Positions 22,360-31,132 are shown, counted from the stretch's first letter. The stretch: 64,000 bases of DNA from JANQIO01 sp965601975 (GCA_965601975.1 OZ271856.1:1798001-1862000); one strand, 5' to 3'. A program made the numbers and translations. The notes: generated by a model not told the origin, from the letters alone.

Positions 22360-23604
22360 ATGGATGCGATGCCCAAGACCTCGCGACGCCATGACCTCGA
22401 CGCCCTGCGGGTGATCGCCTTCGGGCTGCTCATCCTGTACCACGTCGGCATGTACTACGTGGCGGACTGGGGCTGGCATATCAAGAGCCCCGAGCCCAGC
22501 GAAGGGCTTCAGAACCTGATGTACCTGACCAATCCCTGGCGCATGTCCCTGCTGTTCTTTGTCTCGGGTGCGGCGCTGTATTTCGCCTGCCGCAAGATTT
22601 CACGGCTGCAACTCGTCAACCTGCGCAACAAGCGGCTGTTGCTGCCGCTCGTGTTCAGCATGGCGGTAATTGTGCCGCCGCAGCTCTACGTCGAGCTGGT
22701 GACGGGTGAGGGCGCGCAGTTCAGTTATGCCGAGTTCTACCGGCTCTACCTCGATACCGATACCGAGATGTACCCGGAGTACCAGCACGGGCCCGCGGGC
22801 CTGTGGACCTGGAATCACCTCTGGTTCCTGGCTTACCTGTGGGTCTACACGCTGGTGTTTGTGGGGGTGAAGCCACTGCTGGATCGTCTCGCGGCGCGCG
22901 TGCAATCGGCCACTGTTTCCTGGCTCACAGTGCTGTTACTACCGGTTGGCCTGCTGACGGTGATTCGCCTCGCCCTGGCCGACGACTACCCGCCGAACAA
23001 TGCCCTGTTCGGCGACTGGTACAACCACGCCCGTTACCTGGCCTTCCTGTTTGGGGGCTACCTGCTGGCGGACTGCGGTCGATTCTGGGCGCTGCTGGGC
23101 ACCTGGCGCTGGCGCTGGTTGGGTGGCGCGGTGGTCGCCTACGCGGTGCTGCTGGGGATCGCACACGACCAGGTGCCGGTCTGGTTCCCGTTCCTTGGGG
23201 AGGATGCACAGCTGGTGCTGATTCGCCTGCTGGTGTCCTTTGACCAGTGGCTGTGGGTGGCGGCGGTGCTGGGGCTGGGCTTTCACTACCTGAACCGGCC
23301 CGCCCGCTGGCTGCGCTACATGAACGAGGCGATCCTGCCCTGGTACATCCTGCACCAGACCGTGACCGTTTTGCTGGCGTTCTGGCTTGCCTCGCTGGCG
23401 CTGCCACAGCCGCTGGAGGCGGCGCTGCTGCTTCTTGGCACCGTAGCCGGCTGCGCGTTGGGCTATGAACTGGTGAAGCGGTTCTGGCTGGGCCGGCTGT
23501 GCTTTGGTTTGAAAACCGCTAGTCAGCCAGGGAACGCTGCCAGCGCCTCGCCCACTGGGCCAGGGGCTTCTGCACTTCCATCAGGCTCACCCCCTGCTTC
23601 GTGA
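22360..23604 (+). CDS. Acyltransferase 3 family membrane protein
   Basis: 414 residues with ten or so hydrophobic segments. The N-terminal RHDLDALRVIAFGLLILYHVGMYY carries the conserved R and H of acyltransferase-3 enzymes (OpgC/OafA type), and W-N-H-L-W-F-L-A-Y-L-W follows in the middle. It likely O-acylates a cell-surface glycan. The last 30 residues (SQPGNAASASPTGPG and on) are low-complexity and lie over the convergent HxlR gene, an 86-base overlap; they may be tolerated readthrough rather than a domain. Confidence 0.87.
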   Translation: MDAMPKTSRRHDLDALRVIAFGLLILYHVGMYYVADWGWHIKSPEPSEGLQNLMYLTNPWRMSLLFFVSGAALYFACRKISRLQLVNLRNKRLLLPLVFSMAVIVPPQLYVELVTGEGAQFSYAEFYRLYLDTDTEMYPEYQHGPAGLWTWNHLWFLAYLWVYTLVFVGVKPLLDRLAARVQSATVSWLTVLLLPVGLLTVIRLALADDYPPNNALFGDWYNHARYLAFLFGGYLLADCGRFWALLGTWRWRWLGGAVVAYAVLLGIAHDQVPVWFPFLGEDAQLVLIRLLVSFDQWLWVAAVLGLGFHYLNRPARWLRYMNEAILPWYILHQTVTVLLAFWLASLALPQPLEAALLLLGTVAGCALGYELVKRFWLGRLCFGLKTASQPGNAASASPTGPGASALPSGSPPAS

Positions 23605-23818
23605 GCCCATAGCCGGACTCTTTCCGATCCACCAGTCGGGACTGTTCCAGCAGCTTCAATCGATTGTTCAGCACCGAAGGGCTCAGGCCACCGCAGGCCG
23701 ACTGCAGGGCACGGAAAGTCAGCGGGCCCTCGCGCAGTTCCCACAGGATGCGCATCACCCACTTGGTGCCCAGCAGGTCAATGAGATCGGCGAGGGCGGG
23801 GCGCTGCTTTTCTGCCAT
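23519..23818 (-). CDS. HxlR-family transcriptional regulator
   Basis: A 99-residue winged helix-turn-helix protein. LIDLLGTKWVMRILWELREGPLTF is the HxlR start, LSPSVLNNRLKLLEQ the recognition helix, and GYGLTKQG the wing. There is no N-terminal effector cysteine of the kind seen in HypR. It is divergent from the carboxymuconolactone decarboxylase-like gene, and the 84-base gap holds two palindromes that are likely its operators. It overlaps the 3' end of the acyltransferase gene on the other strand. Confidence 0.9.
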   Translation of the reverse strand: MAEKQRPALADLIDLLGTKWVMRILWELREGPLTFRALQSACGGLSPSVLNNRLKLLEQSRLVDRKESGYGLTKQGVSLMEVQKPLAQWARRWQRSLAD

Positions 23819-23833
23819 GGGAGTATCTCGCTT

Positions 23834-23854
23834 GCGCTACTAAAATAGTAGCGC
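23834..23854. promoter_or_regulatory. Perfect 21-base palindrome, likely HxlR operator 1
   Basis: Half-sites GCGCTACTA and TAGTAGCGC around AAA, 16 bases upstream of the HxlR start. HxlR proteins bind such dyads as dimers and usually control the divergent gene and themselves. Confidence 0.7.
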
Positions 23855-23860
23855 TATGAT

Positions 23861-23881
23861 TTGCTACGAATTCAGTAGCAA
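23861..23881. promoter_or_regulatory. Imperfect palindrome, likely HxlR operator 2
   Basis: TTGCTAC and GTAGCAA around seven bases. It shares the GCTAC/GTAGC core with the first palindrome, whose centre is 27 bases away, and lies just upstream of the divergent enzyme gene. Confidence 0.65.
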
Positions 23882-23902
23882 GCCTAGAGAGGTGTCGCCG
23901 TC

Positions 23903-24502
23903 GTGTCCAGTCCCCGCGTTGCTCCGGTACAGCCCCCGTATACCGATGATCTGCAAAAATCCTTCGACGTGGTCATGCCCGAGGGTGTGCCGCCGCTCAA
24001 CATCTTCCGCACCGTGGGCCGCAATCCCCGGGTGCTGTCGCGAATGGTGCGTGGAGGATTATTGGATCGGGGTTCCATTACTATTTCCGATCGCGAGTTG
24101 GTGATCCTGCGGGCCTGCGCTGCGTGCAATGCGGAATACGAGTGGGGCGTGCACGCAGCGATCTATGGAAAGAAGACCGGATTCAGCGAGCAGCAGATTG
24201 CAGCTACCTGGTCGAACGCCGTCGAACCCGACCTGTGGAGCGAAGCGCAGCAAGTCTTGCTGGCAATGGTGGACGCACTCCACAGCGATGCCTGCCTACC
24301 CGACGCGCTCTGGACCGAACTGACAGCTCATTACGACGAAGAACAGCTCGTCGAACTGGTCATGCTGGCGGGCCTGTACCACGCCGTCAGCTTTGTAGTG
24401 AATGCGTTCCGGGTTGAGAACGAAACCTTCGCACTCTCCGCACTGGCCGGCGTGCCTGCAGCGCTCTCGCGAAGCAATCAAGTAAACGGTGACCGGAACT
24501 AG
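23903..24502 (+). CDS. Carboxymuconolactone decarboxylase family protein
   Basis: 199 residues with the AhpD-like helical fold. The active-site region reads ISDRELVILRACAACNAEYEWGVHAAIYGKKTG: C-x-x-C is reduced to A-C-A-A-C-N, and E-x-x-x-H is kept (EYEWGVH). Members include gamma-carboxymuconolactone decarboxylases and peroxide-reducing AhpD proteins; this longer type is often of unknown substrate. The start is a GTG at 23903 with AGAGG upstream. It is probably controlled by the divergent HxlR regulator, which fits a response to quinones, aldehydes or oxidants. Confidence 0.85.
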   Translation: MSSPRVAPVQPPYTDDLQKSFDVVMPEGVPPLNIFRTVGRNPRVLSRMVRGGLLDRGSITISDRELVILRACAACNAEYEWGVHAAIYGKKTGFSEQQIAATWSNAVEPDLWSEAQQVLLAMVDALHSDACLPDALWTELTAHYDEEQLVELVMLAGLYHAVSFVVNAFRVENETFALSALAGVPAALSRSNQVNGDRN

Positions 24503-24807
24503 CGTTCCGCCGGCGGCACATGAGCGAGCGTCGCCGCAAACACCTTCAGCTCTTCCTGGGAATACTTTGTATGCACCCGCGTTGTAGATGGCGGATGGTG
24601 GTCGCAGCTGACACCGGGGCGGTGCGCATTCGCCGGGCGGATCGGGCGTGGTACGAAGCCGCCGCCGCAATTGGGGCAGACGTTGTTGAGCACATTGTCG
24701 ACGCAGTGCGCGCAGAAGGTGCACTCATAAGTGCAGATGCGCGCGTCCGGAGACTCTGGCGGCAGGTCCCGGTCGCAGCACTCGCAGTTGGGGCGCAGCT
24801 CCAGCAT
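24499..24807 (-). CDS. DUF1272 zinc-binding protein
   Basis: A 102-residue protein beginning MLELRPNCECCDRDLPP, with four C-x-x-C-like pairs (CECC, CTFCAHC, CPNC) that make a double zinc-ribbon, the DUF1272 pattern. The C-terminal half has a H-H-P-P motif. Function is unknown. The ATG overlaps the stop of the upstream M3 peptidase gene (TGATG), so the two are translated in series. Confidence 0.88.
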   Translation of the reverse strand: MLELRPNCECCDRDLPPESPDARICTYECTFCAHCVDNVLNNVCPNCGGGFVPRPIRPANAHRPGVSCDHHPPSTTRVHTKYSQEELKVFAATLAHVPPAER

Positions 24808-26642
24808 CAGTGGTACTGGCGGTCGATCCAGCTGCTGAAGTCGTCGAACATCTTCGCGTCGCCACCGCCGTTTTCCGCCAGCACGTCATTGCCGTGCACT
24901 ACCTTGATATCGGCATTGAGAGACTGCACCGGGGGCCGCTCCTGCGCGTCGGCGTCGGAAATTTTCTGTTGCGCTTCACGCCAGGCTTCATCCACCGTGC
25001 GGTTGCAGTGCTCCGCCAGGTAGCGGCCACTGAAGCCTTCACCGGTCAGGCTCACCAGGGTGTCGTTGTGGCTGACGCTGTTGCCGGGCGCCCAATAGTG
25101 TTCGGAGATCAGCGGGCCCACCACTGGATTGTCGGTGATGTAACCGTGCTCGCGCTGGAACCAGGCGCGGGTCTGGTACACGGCCATGTTGGCCAGCAGG
25201 TAGCCCTGGTAGGAACAGCCCGCATCCTTGTCCAGCAGGTGCGGTATTGCCAGCAGCGGCCGCGGCGCGCACTTCAGGCCGAAGATCTGGTTCTCCCAGT
25301 AGCGGGCCAGCTCCAGCAGTTTCTCTGGCGTCAGTTCGTCCTCGGGCAGTGAGTAGATCGCCCATTCGAATTTGGGTACCACCAGGATGCCGCGCTCGTA
25401 GTAGGCTGCCAGCGGCTGCTCAGATTCAATCAGCGCATGGATCAGTTCCGCAGGCACCGTCTCGCCATCGCGATTCTGCGCGTAACGGCTGAGCCAGTCC
25501 GCGTCCCGCAGCAGGCTGTCGAAGAACATCGACTGGGTTTCCGCGTAAGACATGGACGTCGGCGGAAACTCCTGGCTGAAGCAGGGGGCATTCTGGTCGA
25601 TATTGGCGAAGTGGGCCGCATGGCCGCCTTCGTGGAACAGCGTGTTGAGGCCGTCGTCGCCGCTGCCCACCTGGTCCGGGTTAGCGTTGCTGGTAAAGTT
25701 GATCACCGCTGGGGACCAGCCCTGGGCTTTGTTCCAGGCCACGCGGGGTGCGTGCATGAAGCCGTTCTCGTACTTGCCCTTGCGGTCCAGCAGGTCCAGT
25801 GTCAGGGTGGCGCCGCGGAAGTCCACGCCCATGCGGCCAAAAGATTCCACCCAGCGCTTCAGGCTCTGGGAAAAGGGCAGGTAGGGGTCCAGCTGCTGGG
25901 CCACGTCGCCGCGTGCGTAGTACTTCAAGTTGTGCGCTTCCAGCGCCTGCTCGCCGTGTTTCGCCACCAGCGTCTCCCAACCGCGCTGTTGGGCATCGCG
26001 GGTCAGGGCCTCGAACTCGTCGAGAATCTCGAAGAGCTGCTCCGGCGTCATGCGCTCTTCCTTGTTGACCTTGTAGTCGAAGTAGTTGCGGTAACCCTGG
26101 GCGCGTGCGAAGGCATTGCGCCGCTTCATCATGTCGATGAAGCCGTTGTTCACGACCCACTTCTCCAGTTCCAGCAAAGCGTCGTGGGAGGTCTTGCGCA
26201 CGTTCTCGTCGTCGGCGCTGGTGAGGTTGGTGGACAGCACCAGGGTGGAGGCCTCCACCTGCTCACCGCTCTCATCGGTGTAGTAAAGCTTCAGGTCCTT
26301 GCGCTTCTCGAACAGGTCGGAGTCGTCCTGGATGATGTCCGCTTCCATGGACCGCGCCTCGTCGGACTCGATGGCATTCACCTGGAAGAAGTGCAGCCAG
26401 CCGCGCAGGCCGTGCAGCAGTTTGTCGTCTTCCTCGGCAAGCTCCGCCGCGGCGATCTGGTCTTTCAGCTCGGCGATGCGTTCCGGGTTGGAGATGAAGC
26501 GGTTGTAGGCTTTCTCCGCCGCCGCGCGGGCATCGTGGTCTTCACTGGTGCCCATGAAGGTGGTCCAGAACAGGTCTTCCTTGGGTTCGGCCAGCGCCAG
26601 GTAGTCGCTATTGAGCTGGTCGAAATACTCTCTCGGGTTCAT
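24807..26642 (-). CDS. M3 family zinc metallopeptidase
   Basis: 611 residues. The zinc site is H337-E-G-G-H341 in LNTLFHEGGHAAHF, with the downstream glutamate in PTSMSYAETQSMF. No signal peptide is seen, so it is a cytoplasmic oligopeptidase (thimet oligopeptidase/oligoendopeptidase F group) that degrades short peptides. The ATG at 26642 is preferred over a longer frame; GAGAAC lies just upstream. It is the first gene of a two-gene unit with the DUF1272 gene. A repeat cluster separates it from pdxJ. Confidence 0.88.
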   Translation of the reverse strand: MNPREYFDQLNSDYLALAEPKEDLFWTTFMGTSEDHDARAAAEKAYNRFISNPERIAELKDQIAAAELAEEDDKLLHGLRGWLHFFQVNAIESDEARSMEADIIQDDSDLFEKRKDLKLYYTDESGEQVEASTLVLSTNLTSADDENVRKTSHDALLELEKWVVNNGFIDMMKRRNAFARAQGYRNYFDYKVNKEERMTPEQLFEILDEFEALTRDAQQRGWETLVAKHGEQALEAHNLKYYARGDVAQQLDPYLPFSQSLKRWVESFGRMGVDFRGATLTLDLLDRKGKYENGFMHAPRVAWNKAQGWSPAVINFTSNANPDQVGSGDDGLNTLFHEGGHAAHFANIDQNAPCFSQEFPPTSMSYAETQSMFFDSLLRDADWLSRYAQNRDGETVPAELIHALIESEQPLAAYYERGILVVPKFEWAIYSLPEDELTPEKLLELARYWENQIFGLKCAPRPLLAIPHLLDKDAGCSYQGYLLANMAVYQTRAWFQREHGYITDNPVVGPLISEHYWAPGNSVSHNDTLVSLTGEGFSGRYLAEHCNRTVDEAWREAQQKISDADAQERPPVQSLNADIKVVHGNDVLAENGGGDAKMFDDFSSWIDRQYH

Positions 26643-26670
26643 GTCAGTTCTCGATGATGGGAGTAACAAA

Positions 26671-26761
26671 TTGGGGTCAATTTTATTGGGGTCAGAGTAA
26701 GATTTTAGACAACGAAAATCTTACTCTGACCCCAATTAAAAATCTTACTCTGACCCCAATT
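26671..26761. repeat. Family A repeat cluster (BIME-like)
   Basis: A short head (TTGGGGTCAA), then a 22-base arm starting ATTGGGGTCAGAGTAAG (26685-26706), an eight-base loop and its exact reverse complement (26715-26736), then a second copy of that right arm ending at 26760. It fills the gap between pdxJ and the M3 peptidase gene, both read leftward. Because the stem would form in the transcript, it may act as a partial terminator. Confidence 0.88.
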
Positions 26762-26765
26762 AAGG

Positions 26766-27557
26766 CTATTTCTTGCCGAGGGCTGCCTGGTAGGCGGCGA
26801 CGGCGTTGGCGAAGCCCATGCGGATCGCGTCCACTGTCAGGGCGTGGCCGATGGAGACTTCCAGCAGGCCGGGGATCCCGGCGAAGCGGGGCAGGTTGTT
26901 CAGGTCCAGGTCGTGGCCGGCGTTGACGCCCAGGCCCAGCTCGTTGGCGCGCTCGGCGGCGGCGTGAAAACGGTTGTAGACCTCGTCCACCTGCTGTCCG
27001 CGCTTACAGGCATCTGCATAGCTCTCGGTGTAGAGCTCGATGCGGCCGGTGCCGGTCTGGGCGGCGAGTTCGATCTGTTCGAGGTCCGGGTCCATGAACA
27101 GGCTCACCCGAACACCCATGGCTTTCAGGTCCTCGATGATGGGGGCGATGCGCTCGCCGTCGGCCTTCAGGTCGAAGCCGTGGTCCGAGGTGAGCTGGGC
27201 GTCGCCGTCGGGAACCAGGGTGCACTGGTCCGGTTTCGTCTCGCGCACCAGCTCCATGAAGCCCGGGTAATCGCTGACGCCGGTGCGGTCACTCTTGCGC
27301 GCCGGCGCGAAGGGATTCCCTTCGATATTGAACTCGATGCCGCCGCCGGCAGGGTGGGTCAGGCCCGCCACCACAGGTGCCAGATCGCGGCAGTCGTCGG
27401 CCCGAATGTGTCGCTGGTCCGGGCGCGGGTGCACGGTAATGCCGTCGGCGCCGGCGGAAACTGCCATGCGCGCATGCTCGACGACGCTGGGATTGGTCGT
27501 GTCGCGCGAATTGCGGATCAGCGCGATCTTGTTGAGGTTGACGCTGAGGGCGATCAT
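26766..27557 (-). CDS. pdxJ: Pyridoxine 5'-phosphate synthase
   Basis: A 263-residue TIM barrel that condenses 3-amino-1-hydroxyacetone phosphate with deoxyxylulose phosphate to make vitamin B6 phosphate. Signatures are LSVNLNKIALIRNSR at the N-terminus, GADGITVHPRPDQRHI, FNIEGNP, and GLGVNAGHDLDLNNL near the end. It lies outside the usual recO-pdxJ setting. The start overlaps the end of the peptidyl-prolyl isomerase gene by four bases (ATGA), so it is coupled to it. Confidence 0.95.
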   Translation of the reverse strand: MIALSVNLNKIALIRNSRDTTNPSVVEHARMAVSAGADGITVHPRPDQRHIRADDCRDLAPVVAGLTHPAGGGIEFNIEGNPFAPARKSDRTGVSDYPGFMELVRETKPDQCTLVPDGDAQLTSDHGFDLKADGERIAPIIEDLKAMGVRVSLFMDPDLEQIELAAQTGTGRIELYTESYADACKRGQQVDEVYNRFHAAAERANELGLGVNAGHDLDLNNLPRFAGIPGLLEVSIGHALTVDAIRMGFANAVAAYQAALGKK

Positions 27558-28150
27558 TCGCTGTCGGCCGCGGCCTCCGCGGCTTCGGGGGCAGGTTCGA
27601 CCTTAACTCGCACGATTTCAGAGATGACCACCGGGGTGACCGGTACGTTTTGATGGCCCATCAACGGCTGGGTGGGCTCCACGGAAATCGAATCCGCCAC
27701 GTACATGCCATCGATCACCTCGCCGAACACCGTGTAGCCCGCGCTGCCGGGCGTCCAGTCCAGGCGCAGGTTGTTGCGCACGTTGATAAAGAACTGGGCG
27801 GTGGCGCTGTCCGGATCGCTGGTCCGGGCCATGGCGATGGTGCCCTTCTGGTTGTGCAGCCGGTTTTTGGCCTCGTTCTTGATCGGGTCCCGGGTCGGCT
27901 TTTCCGCCATCCGCGGCGTGAAACCGCCGCCCTGGATCATGAAGTTGGGAATCACCCGGTGAAAGATCGTGCCGTTGTAGTGGCCCGAGTCCACGTAAGC
28001 GAGGAAATTCTCGACGGTGATGGGCGCTTTCTCCTGGAACAGGCGCAGGGTTATGTCGCCGTGATTGGTGCGGATGATGACCTGCGGGTCCTCGGCCAGG
28101 CTGCCCGCGCTGACCAGCAATAAAGCGACTGCACAAAAAAACTTCTTCAT
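27554..28150 (-). CDS. Peptidyl-prolyl cis-trans isomerase, cyclophilin type
   Basis: A 198-residue periplasmic cyclophilin. Signal peptide MKKFFCAVALLLVSAGSLAE is followed by a PpiA-like domain with FHRVIPNFMIQGG and MARTSDPDSATAQFFIN. The C-terminal 20 residues are an acidic, alanine-rich tail. The ATG at 28150 has GAAGGAA nine bases upstream. It heads a two-gene unit with pdxJ. Confidence 0.92.
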   Translation of the reverse strand: MKKFFCAVALLLVSAGSLAEDPQVIIRTNHGDITLRLFQEKAPITVENFLAYVDSGHYNGTIFHRVIPNFMIQGGGFTPRMAEKPTRDPIKNEAKNRLHNQKGTIAMARTSDPDSATAQFFINVRNNLRLDWTPGSAGYTVFGEVIDGMYVADSISVEPTQPLMGHQNVPVTPVVISEIVRVKVEPAPEAAEAAADSE

Positions 28151-28180
28151 GGTGTAGGTTCCTTCTCTCAATGTCAGGGC

Positions 28181-28855
28181 TCAGGTCCAGCTCGAGCTGG
28201 GACGCGGCTTGGGCCGCAGCCTGGGTACCAGCAGGGCGATGACCACGCCCAGCAGCACGGCCAGCGCGCCGTTCATGAAGGCCTCGCTGTCCTCGCTGTC
28301 CTTGAGGCGCTGGTTGTCCGCCTCCAGCACCTCGATGCGGGTCCGCATGACCTGGGCTTCCTCGATCAGGCGCCGGTTGTTGGTGTCGAGTGTCAGGGCA
28401 TTGCCGGAAATACGCTTGAGCTCGGTCAGTTCAGCCTGTGCTGTCGCCACTGCCTGTTCCAGTCGCGCCGTTTCACGGTCGCCGGCGGTCTTCGCCGCCT
28501 GTATTTCCACCAGCTGCGAACGCAGGCTGTCTTCGTCGCCGACCAGCGCCTGGTACTGTTCCTGCAGCGCTGCCAGTCGGTCGGCGGCAGGCATCTCCTC
28601 CATCAGGTATTGGCTGAGAATCCAGCCCTCTGTGCCGCGATCGGTGGTGATGTAGGTATAGCCCGACTCCTCGTCGACCTCGCCTATCGTGACCCGGGTG
28701 CCGCTGGGCAGGCCCCGGTGCACGATCCGGTACTGCGTCCCCTGGCCGCTGCGGACGGGCACATAGGTCGTATCAGTAATGTAGCGGATGTCCTGTGCGG
28801 ATGACGCGGCTGCAAACAGCAGCAGGCCAATCGTCAGCATCGGCAGTGTTTTCAT
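28181..28855 (-). CDS. TIGR04211 family SH3 domain protein
   Basis: 224 residues: signal peptide (to about residue 20), bacterial SH3 domain (YVPVRSGQGTQYRIVHRGLPSG, GWILSQYL), a coiled coil of about 100 residues, and a C-terminal transmembrane anchor (GALAVLLGVVIALLVPRL) with a short basic tail. This is the YgiM-like layout; such proteins sit in the inner membrane with the SH3 domain in the periplasm. The exact role is unknown. Confidence 0.9.
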   Translation of the reverse strand: MKTLPMLTIGLLLFAAASSAQDIRYITDTTYVPVRSGQGTQYRIVHRGLPSGTRVTIGEVDEESGYTYITTDRGTEGWILSQYLMEEMPAADRLAALQEQYQALVGDEDSLRSQLVEIQAAKTAGDRETARLEQAVATAQAELTELKRISGNALTLDTNNRRLIEEAQVMRTRIEVLEADNQRLKDSEDSEAFMNGALAVLLGVVIALLVPRLRPKPRPSSSWT

Positions 28856-28929
28856 GTTTCCCCTGGTTTTGGTTGTCCCGAACAGGGGGACGATTGTACG
28901 CGGTTTGAGCAGAAGCCCAAGTGGTAGGA

Positions 28930-29529
28930 TTACTCAGTCTCGGCGACGGGCTTGGGCTCGTCCTCGCGAACGTGGGGGGCGATGATCACCGCGGTGATCA
29001 GCGTCAGCAGTATGGTGAAACCAAACGCCGAATACAGCTTGTAGCTGACCCAGAAGGCCTCGCCAAACTGGTAGGCGACAATCAGGTTGAGGGCGCCCAC
29101 CACCGTGAAATTGGCCACCCACAGCCACAGCAGGCGATTCCAGATGACTTTGGGCAGTTCCAGCTGGGAGCCCAGCGTGCGCTCCATCAGGTTGCGGTCA
29201 CCGATAAACTGGCTGCCGCCGAATACCAGCGCCAGCGTCCAGTTGAACACGGTGGGCTTCCAGAAGATGAAGGTCTGGTCGCGGAACAGCAGGGTAGCGC
29301 CTCCGAACACGCACACCGCCGCCAGCAGCCACACCAGGCGCTTTTCGAGTTCCCGGGTGAAGATCCAGGTCAGCAGCACCTGCAGTGAGGTGGCGATGAT
29401 CAGCACCGCGGTCGCCGAGAAGATCCCGTCCATGGTGTGGGACCACTCGCCGAATGACACGGTCGTGCCCTTCATCTGGTAGGCGATGAAAAACAGGATC
29501 AGTGGGACGAGTTCCGCCAGTTGCTTCAT
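28930..29529 (-). CDS. yciB: Inner membrane septation protein YciB
   Basis: 199 residues with five hydrophobic segments. The start MKQLAELVPLILFFIAY and the KPTVFNWTLALVFGGSQFIG and WVANFTVVGALNLIVAY stretches are typical of YciB/IspZ (septation protein A). It helps maintain cell-envelope integrity in enteric bacteria. The start is taken at 29529, since the upstream extension is not family-like. It lies back to back with the rnm-yciO genes, as in many gammaproteobacteria. Confidence 0.93.
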   Translation of the reverse strand: MKQLAELVPLILFFIAYQMKGTTVSFGEWSHTMDGIFSATAVLIIATSLQVLLTWIFTRELEKRLVWLLAAVCVFGGATLLFRDQTFIFWKPTVFNWTLALVFGGSQFIGDRNLMERTLGSQLELPKVIWNRLLWLWVANFTVVGALNLIVAYQFGEAFWVSYKLYSAFGFTILLTLITAVIIAPHVREDEPKPVAETE

Positions 29530-29651
29530 AAATCGGGATTGCCTGGGTCTGTCCGGTGTATCGTCGTGTAGCGCGCTCGGCTTGAATACCTGATATTTAT
29601 ACGCCGCCGGGGCTACCACGGACCTCGTGGAGTCTGGATAATGCAGCCGCC

Positions 29652-30494
29652 ATGATAATTGATTTCCATACCCACAGCCACGCCTCCGACGGCGCCCTGG
29701 CGCCCCGTGAACTGCTGGAGCAGGCGGTTGCGGCGGGCGTCACGGAATTCGCGCTCACCGACCACGACACGGTGGCCGGCTACCGGTCGCTGCTGGCGGA
29801 AGGCTACGAGGCGCCGCCGGAGTTCCGCCTGGTGCCTGGCACCGAGCTGTCCTGTGTCTGGGACAATGTCTCGATTCACGTGGTGGGCCTGGGCATGGAT
29901 ATCGACCATCCACAGTTTGTGGCGGGGCTCGAAATCCTGGACCAGGCCCGGCGCGATCGCGCGGAAATCATTGCCGAGCGCATGGAGAAGGCGGGCATGC
30001 CCGGGGCGCTCGAGGGCGCGCGTGCGGAAGCTGGCGTCAGCCAGATCGGCCGCCCGCACTTTGCCGCGTGGATGGTGGCCCAGGGTCACGCCAAAGACCT
30101 GAACCGGGCCTTCGACCGGTTTCTCGGCGCCGGCAAGCGCGGCGACGTGAAGACCTGCTGGCCCAGCCTCGCCCAGGCGGTGGACTGGATCACCGCAGCG
30201 GGCGGACTGCCGATCCTGGCCCACGCACTCAAGTACAAGATCACGCGGACAAAGCTCCGGGCCTGCCTGGTGGATTTCAAGGCCGCCGGCGGGCAGGGCA
30301 TGGAGGTCTATTCCGGCCGCCAGACCGCCGAGCAGACCCGGGACCTGTGCAAACTGGCGGCGGAATTTGACCTGGTGGCCTCCGGGGGCAGCGATTTTCA
30401 CGCCGAGTGGGACTACGGCCCCAGCCTGGGCTTCGACCTGTCGCTGCTGCCTGCGGGCGTCGATTTCGTTAGCGCGGAGAGGTTGTCTGGATGA
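29652..30494 (+). CDS. rnm: PHP-domain phosphoesterase, RNase AM-like
   Basis: 280 residues of PHP fold. Metal-binding motifs are DFHTHSHASDG at the start, LTDHDTVAGY, GTELSC, and GGSDFHAEWD at the end. The E. coli counterpart (YciV/TrpH, RNase AM) is a 5'-3' exonuclease that trims 5' ends of rRNA and degrades short oligonucleotides. The stop overlaps the ATG of yciO by four bases. Confidence 0.9.
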   Translation: MIIDFHTHSHASDGALAPRELLEQAVAAGVTEFALTDHDTVAGYRSLLAEGYEAPPEFRLVPGTELSCVWDNVSIHVVGLGMDIDHPQFVAGLEILDQARRDRAEIIAERMEKAGMPGALEGARAEAGVSQIGRPHFAAWMVAQGHAKDLNRAFDRFLGAGKRGDVKTCWPSLAQAVDWITAAGGLPILAHALKYKITRTKLRACLVDFKAAGGQGMEVYSGRQTAEQTRDLCKLAAEFDLVASGGSDFHAEWDYGPSLGFDLSLLPAGVDFVSAERLSG

Positions 30495-31111
30495 GCCAGT
30501 TTTTCCAGGTGCACCCGGAGAACCCGCAGTCGCGGCTCATCCACCAGGCGGCGGACATCGTCCAGGGGGGCGGTGTGATCGTCTATCCCACCGACTCCGC
30601 CTATGCGCTGGGCTGCCATATCGGCGACAAGAACGCCCTGGACCGCATCCGCCGCATCCGCCGCCTGGATAAGGACCACAACTTCACCCTGGTTTGCAAG
30701 GACCTGTCGGAGCTGGCGGGCTATGCCCGGGTCGACAACCTGACCTACCGGCTGCTGCGCAACAACACACCCGGCCCCTATACATTTATCCTGCCGGCCA
30801 CCTCGGAAGTGCCGCGGCGACTCAAGCACCCCAAGCGCAAGACCATTGGGCTCCGGGTGCCGGACAACGCCATCGCCCTGGACCTGCTGGCGGCCCTGGG
30901 CGAACCGCTGATGAGCGTCACCCTGATCATGCCCGGCGACGAGTACCCCCTGACCGACCCCTACGACATTCGCCAGACCCTGGAGCACGAGGTCGACCTG
31001 GTGATCGACGGCGGTTATTGCGGGATGGAGCCCACCACCGTGGTCGATTTCTCCGAGGGGGTGCCCCTGATCACCCGCGAAGGAAAGGGCAATCCCGTCC
31101 CATTCAGCTAG
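30491..31111 (+). CDS. yciO: YciO, Sua5/YrdC family protein
   Basis: 206 residues of the YrdC/Sua5 fold, with YPTDSAYALGCHIGDKNA, the nucleotide-binding KRKTIGLRVPDN and the conserved S-V-T-L region. It belongs to the YciO branch, whose members are related to threonylcarbamoyl-AMP synthase but are not the essential TsaC. It is coupled to rnm. Confidence 0.9.
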   Translation: MSQFFQVHPENPQSRLIHQAADIVQGGGVIVYPTDSAYALGCHIGDKNALDRIRRIRRLDKDHNFTLVCKDLSELAGYARVDNLTYRLLRNNTPGPYTFILPATSEVPRRLKHPKRKTIGLRVPDNAIALDLLAALGEPLMSVTLIMPGDEYPLTDPYDIRQTLEHEVDLVIDGGYCGMEPTTVVDFSEGVPLITREGKGNPVPFS

Positions 31112-31132
31112 CGGCTGGCAAATGGCCGGGGG

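Noticed and set aside
22197..22451. N-terminal extension of the LytTR regulator
   Set aside because: The text is Arg/Ser-rich without family resemblance and would overlap the start of the divergent acyltransferase gene.
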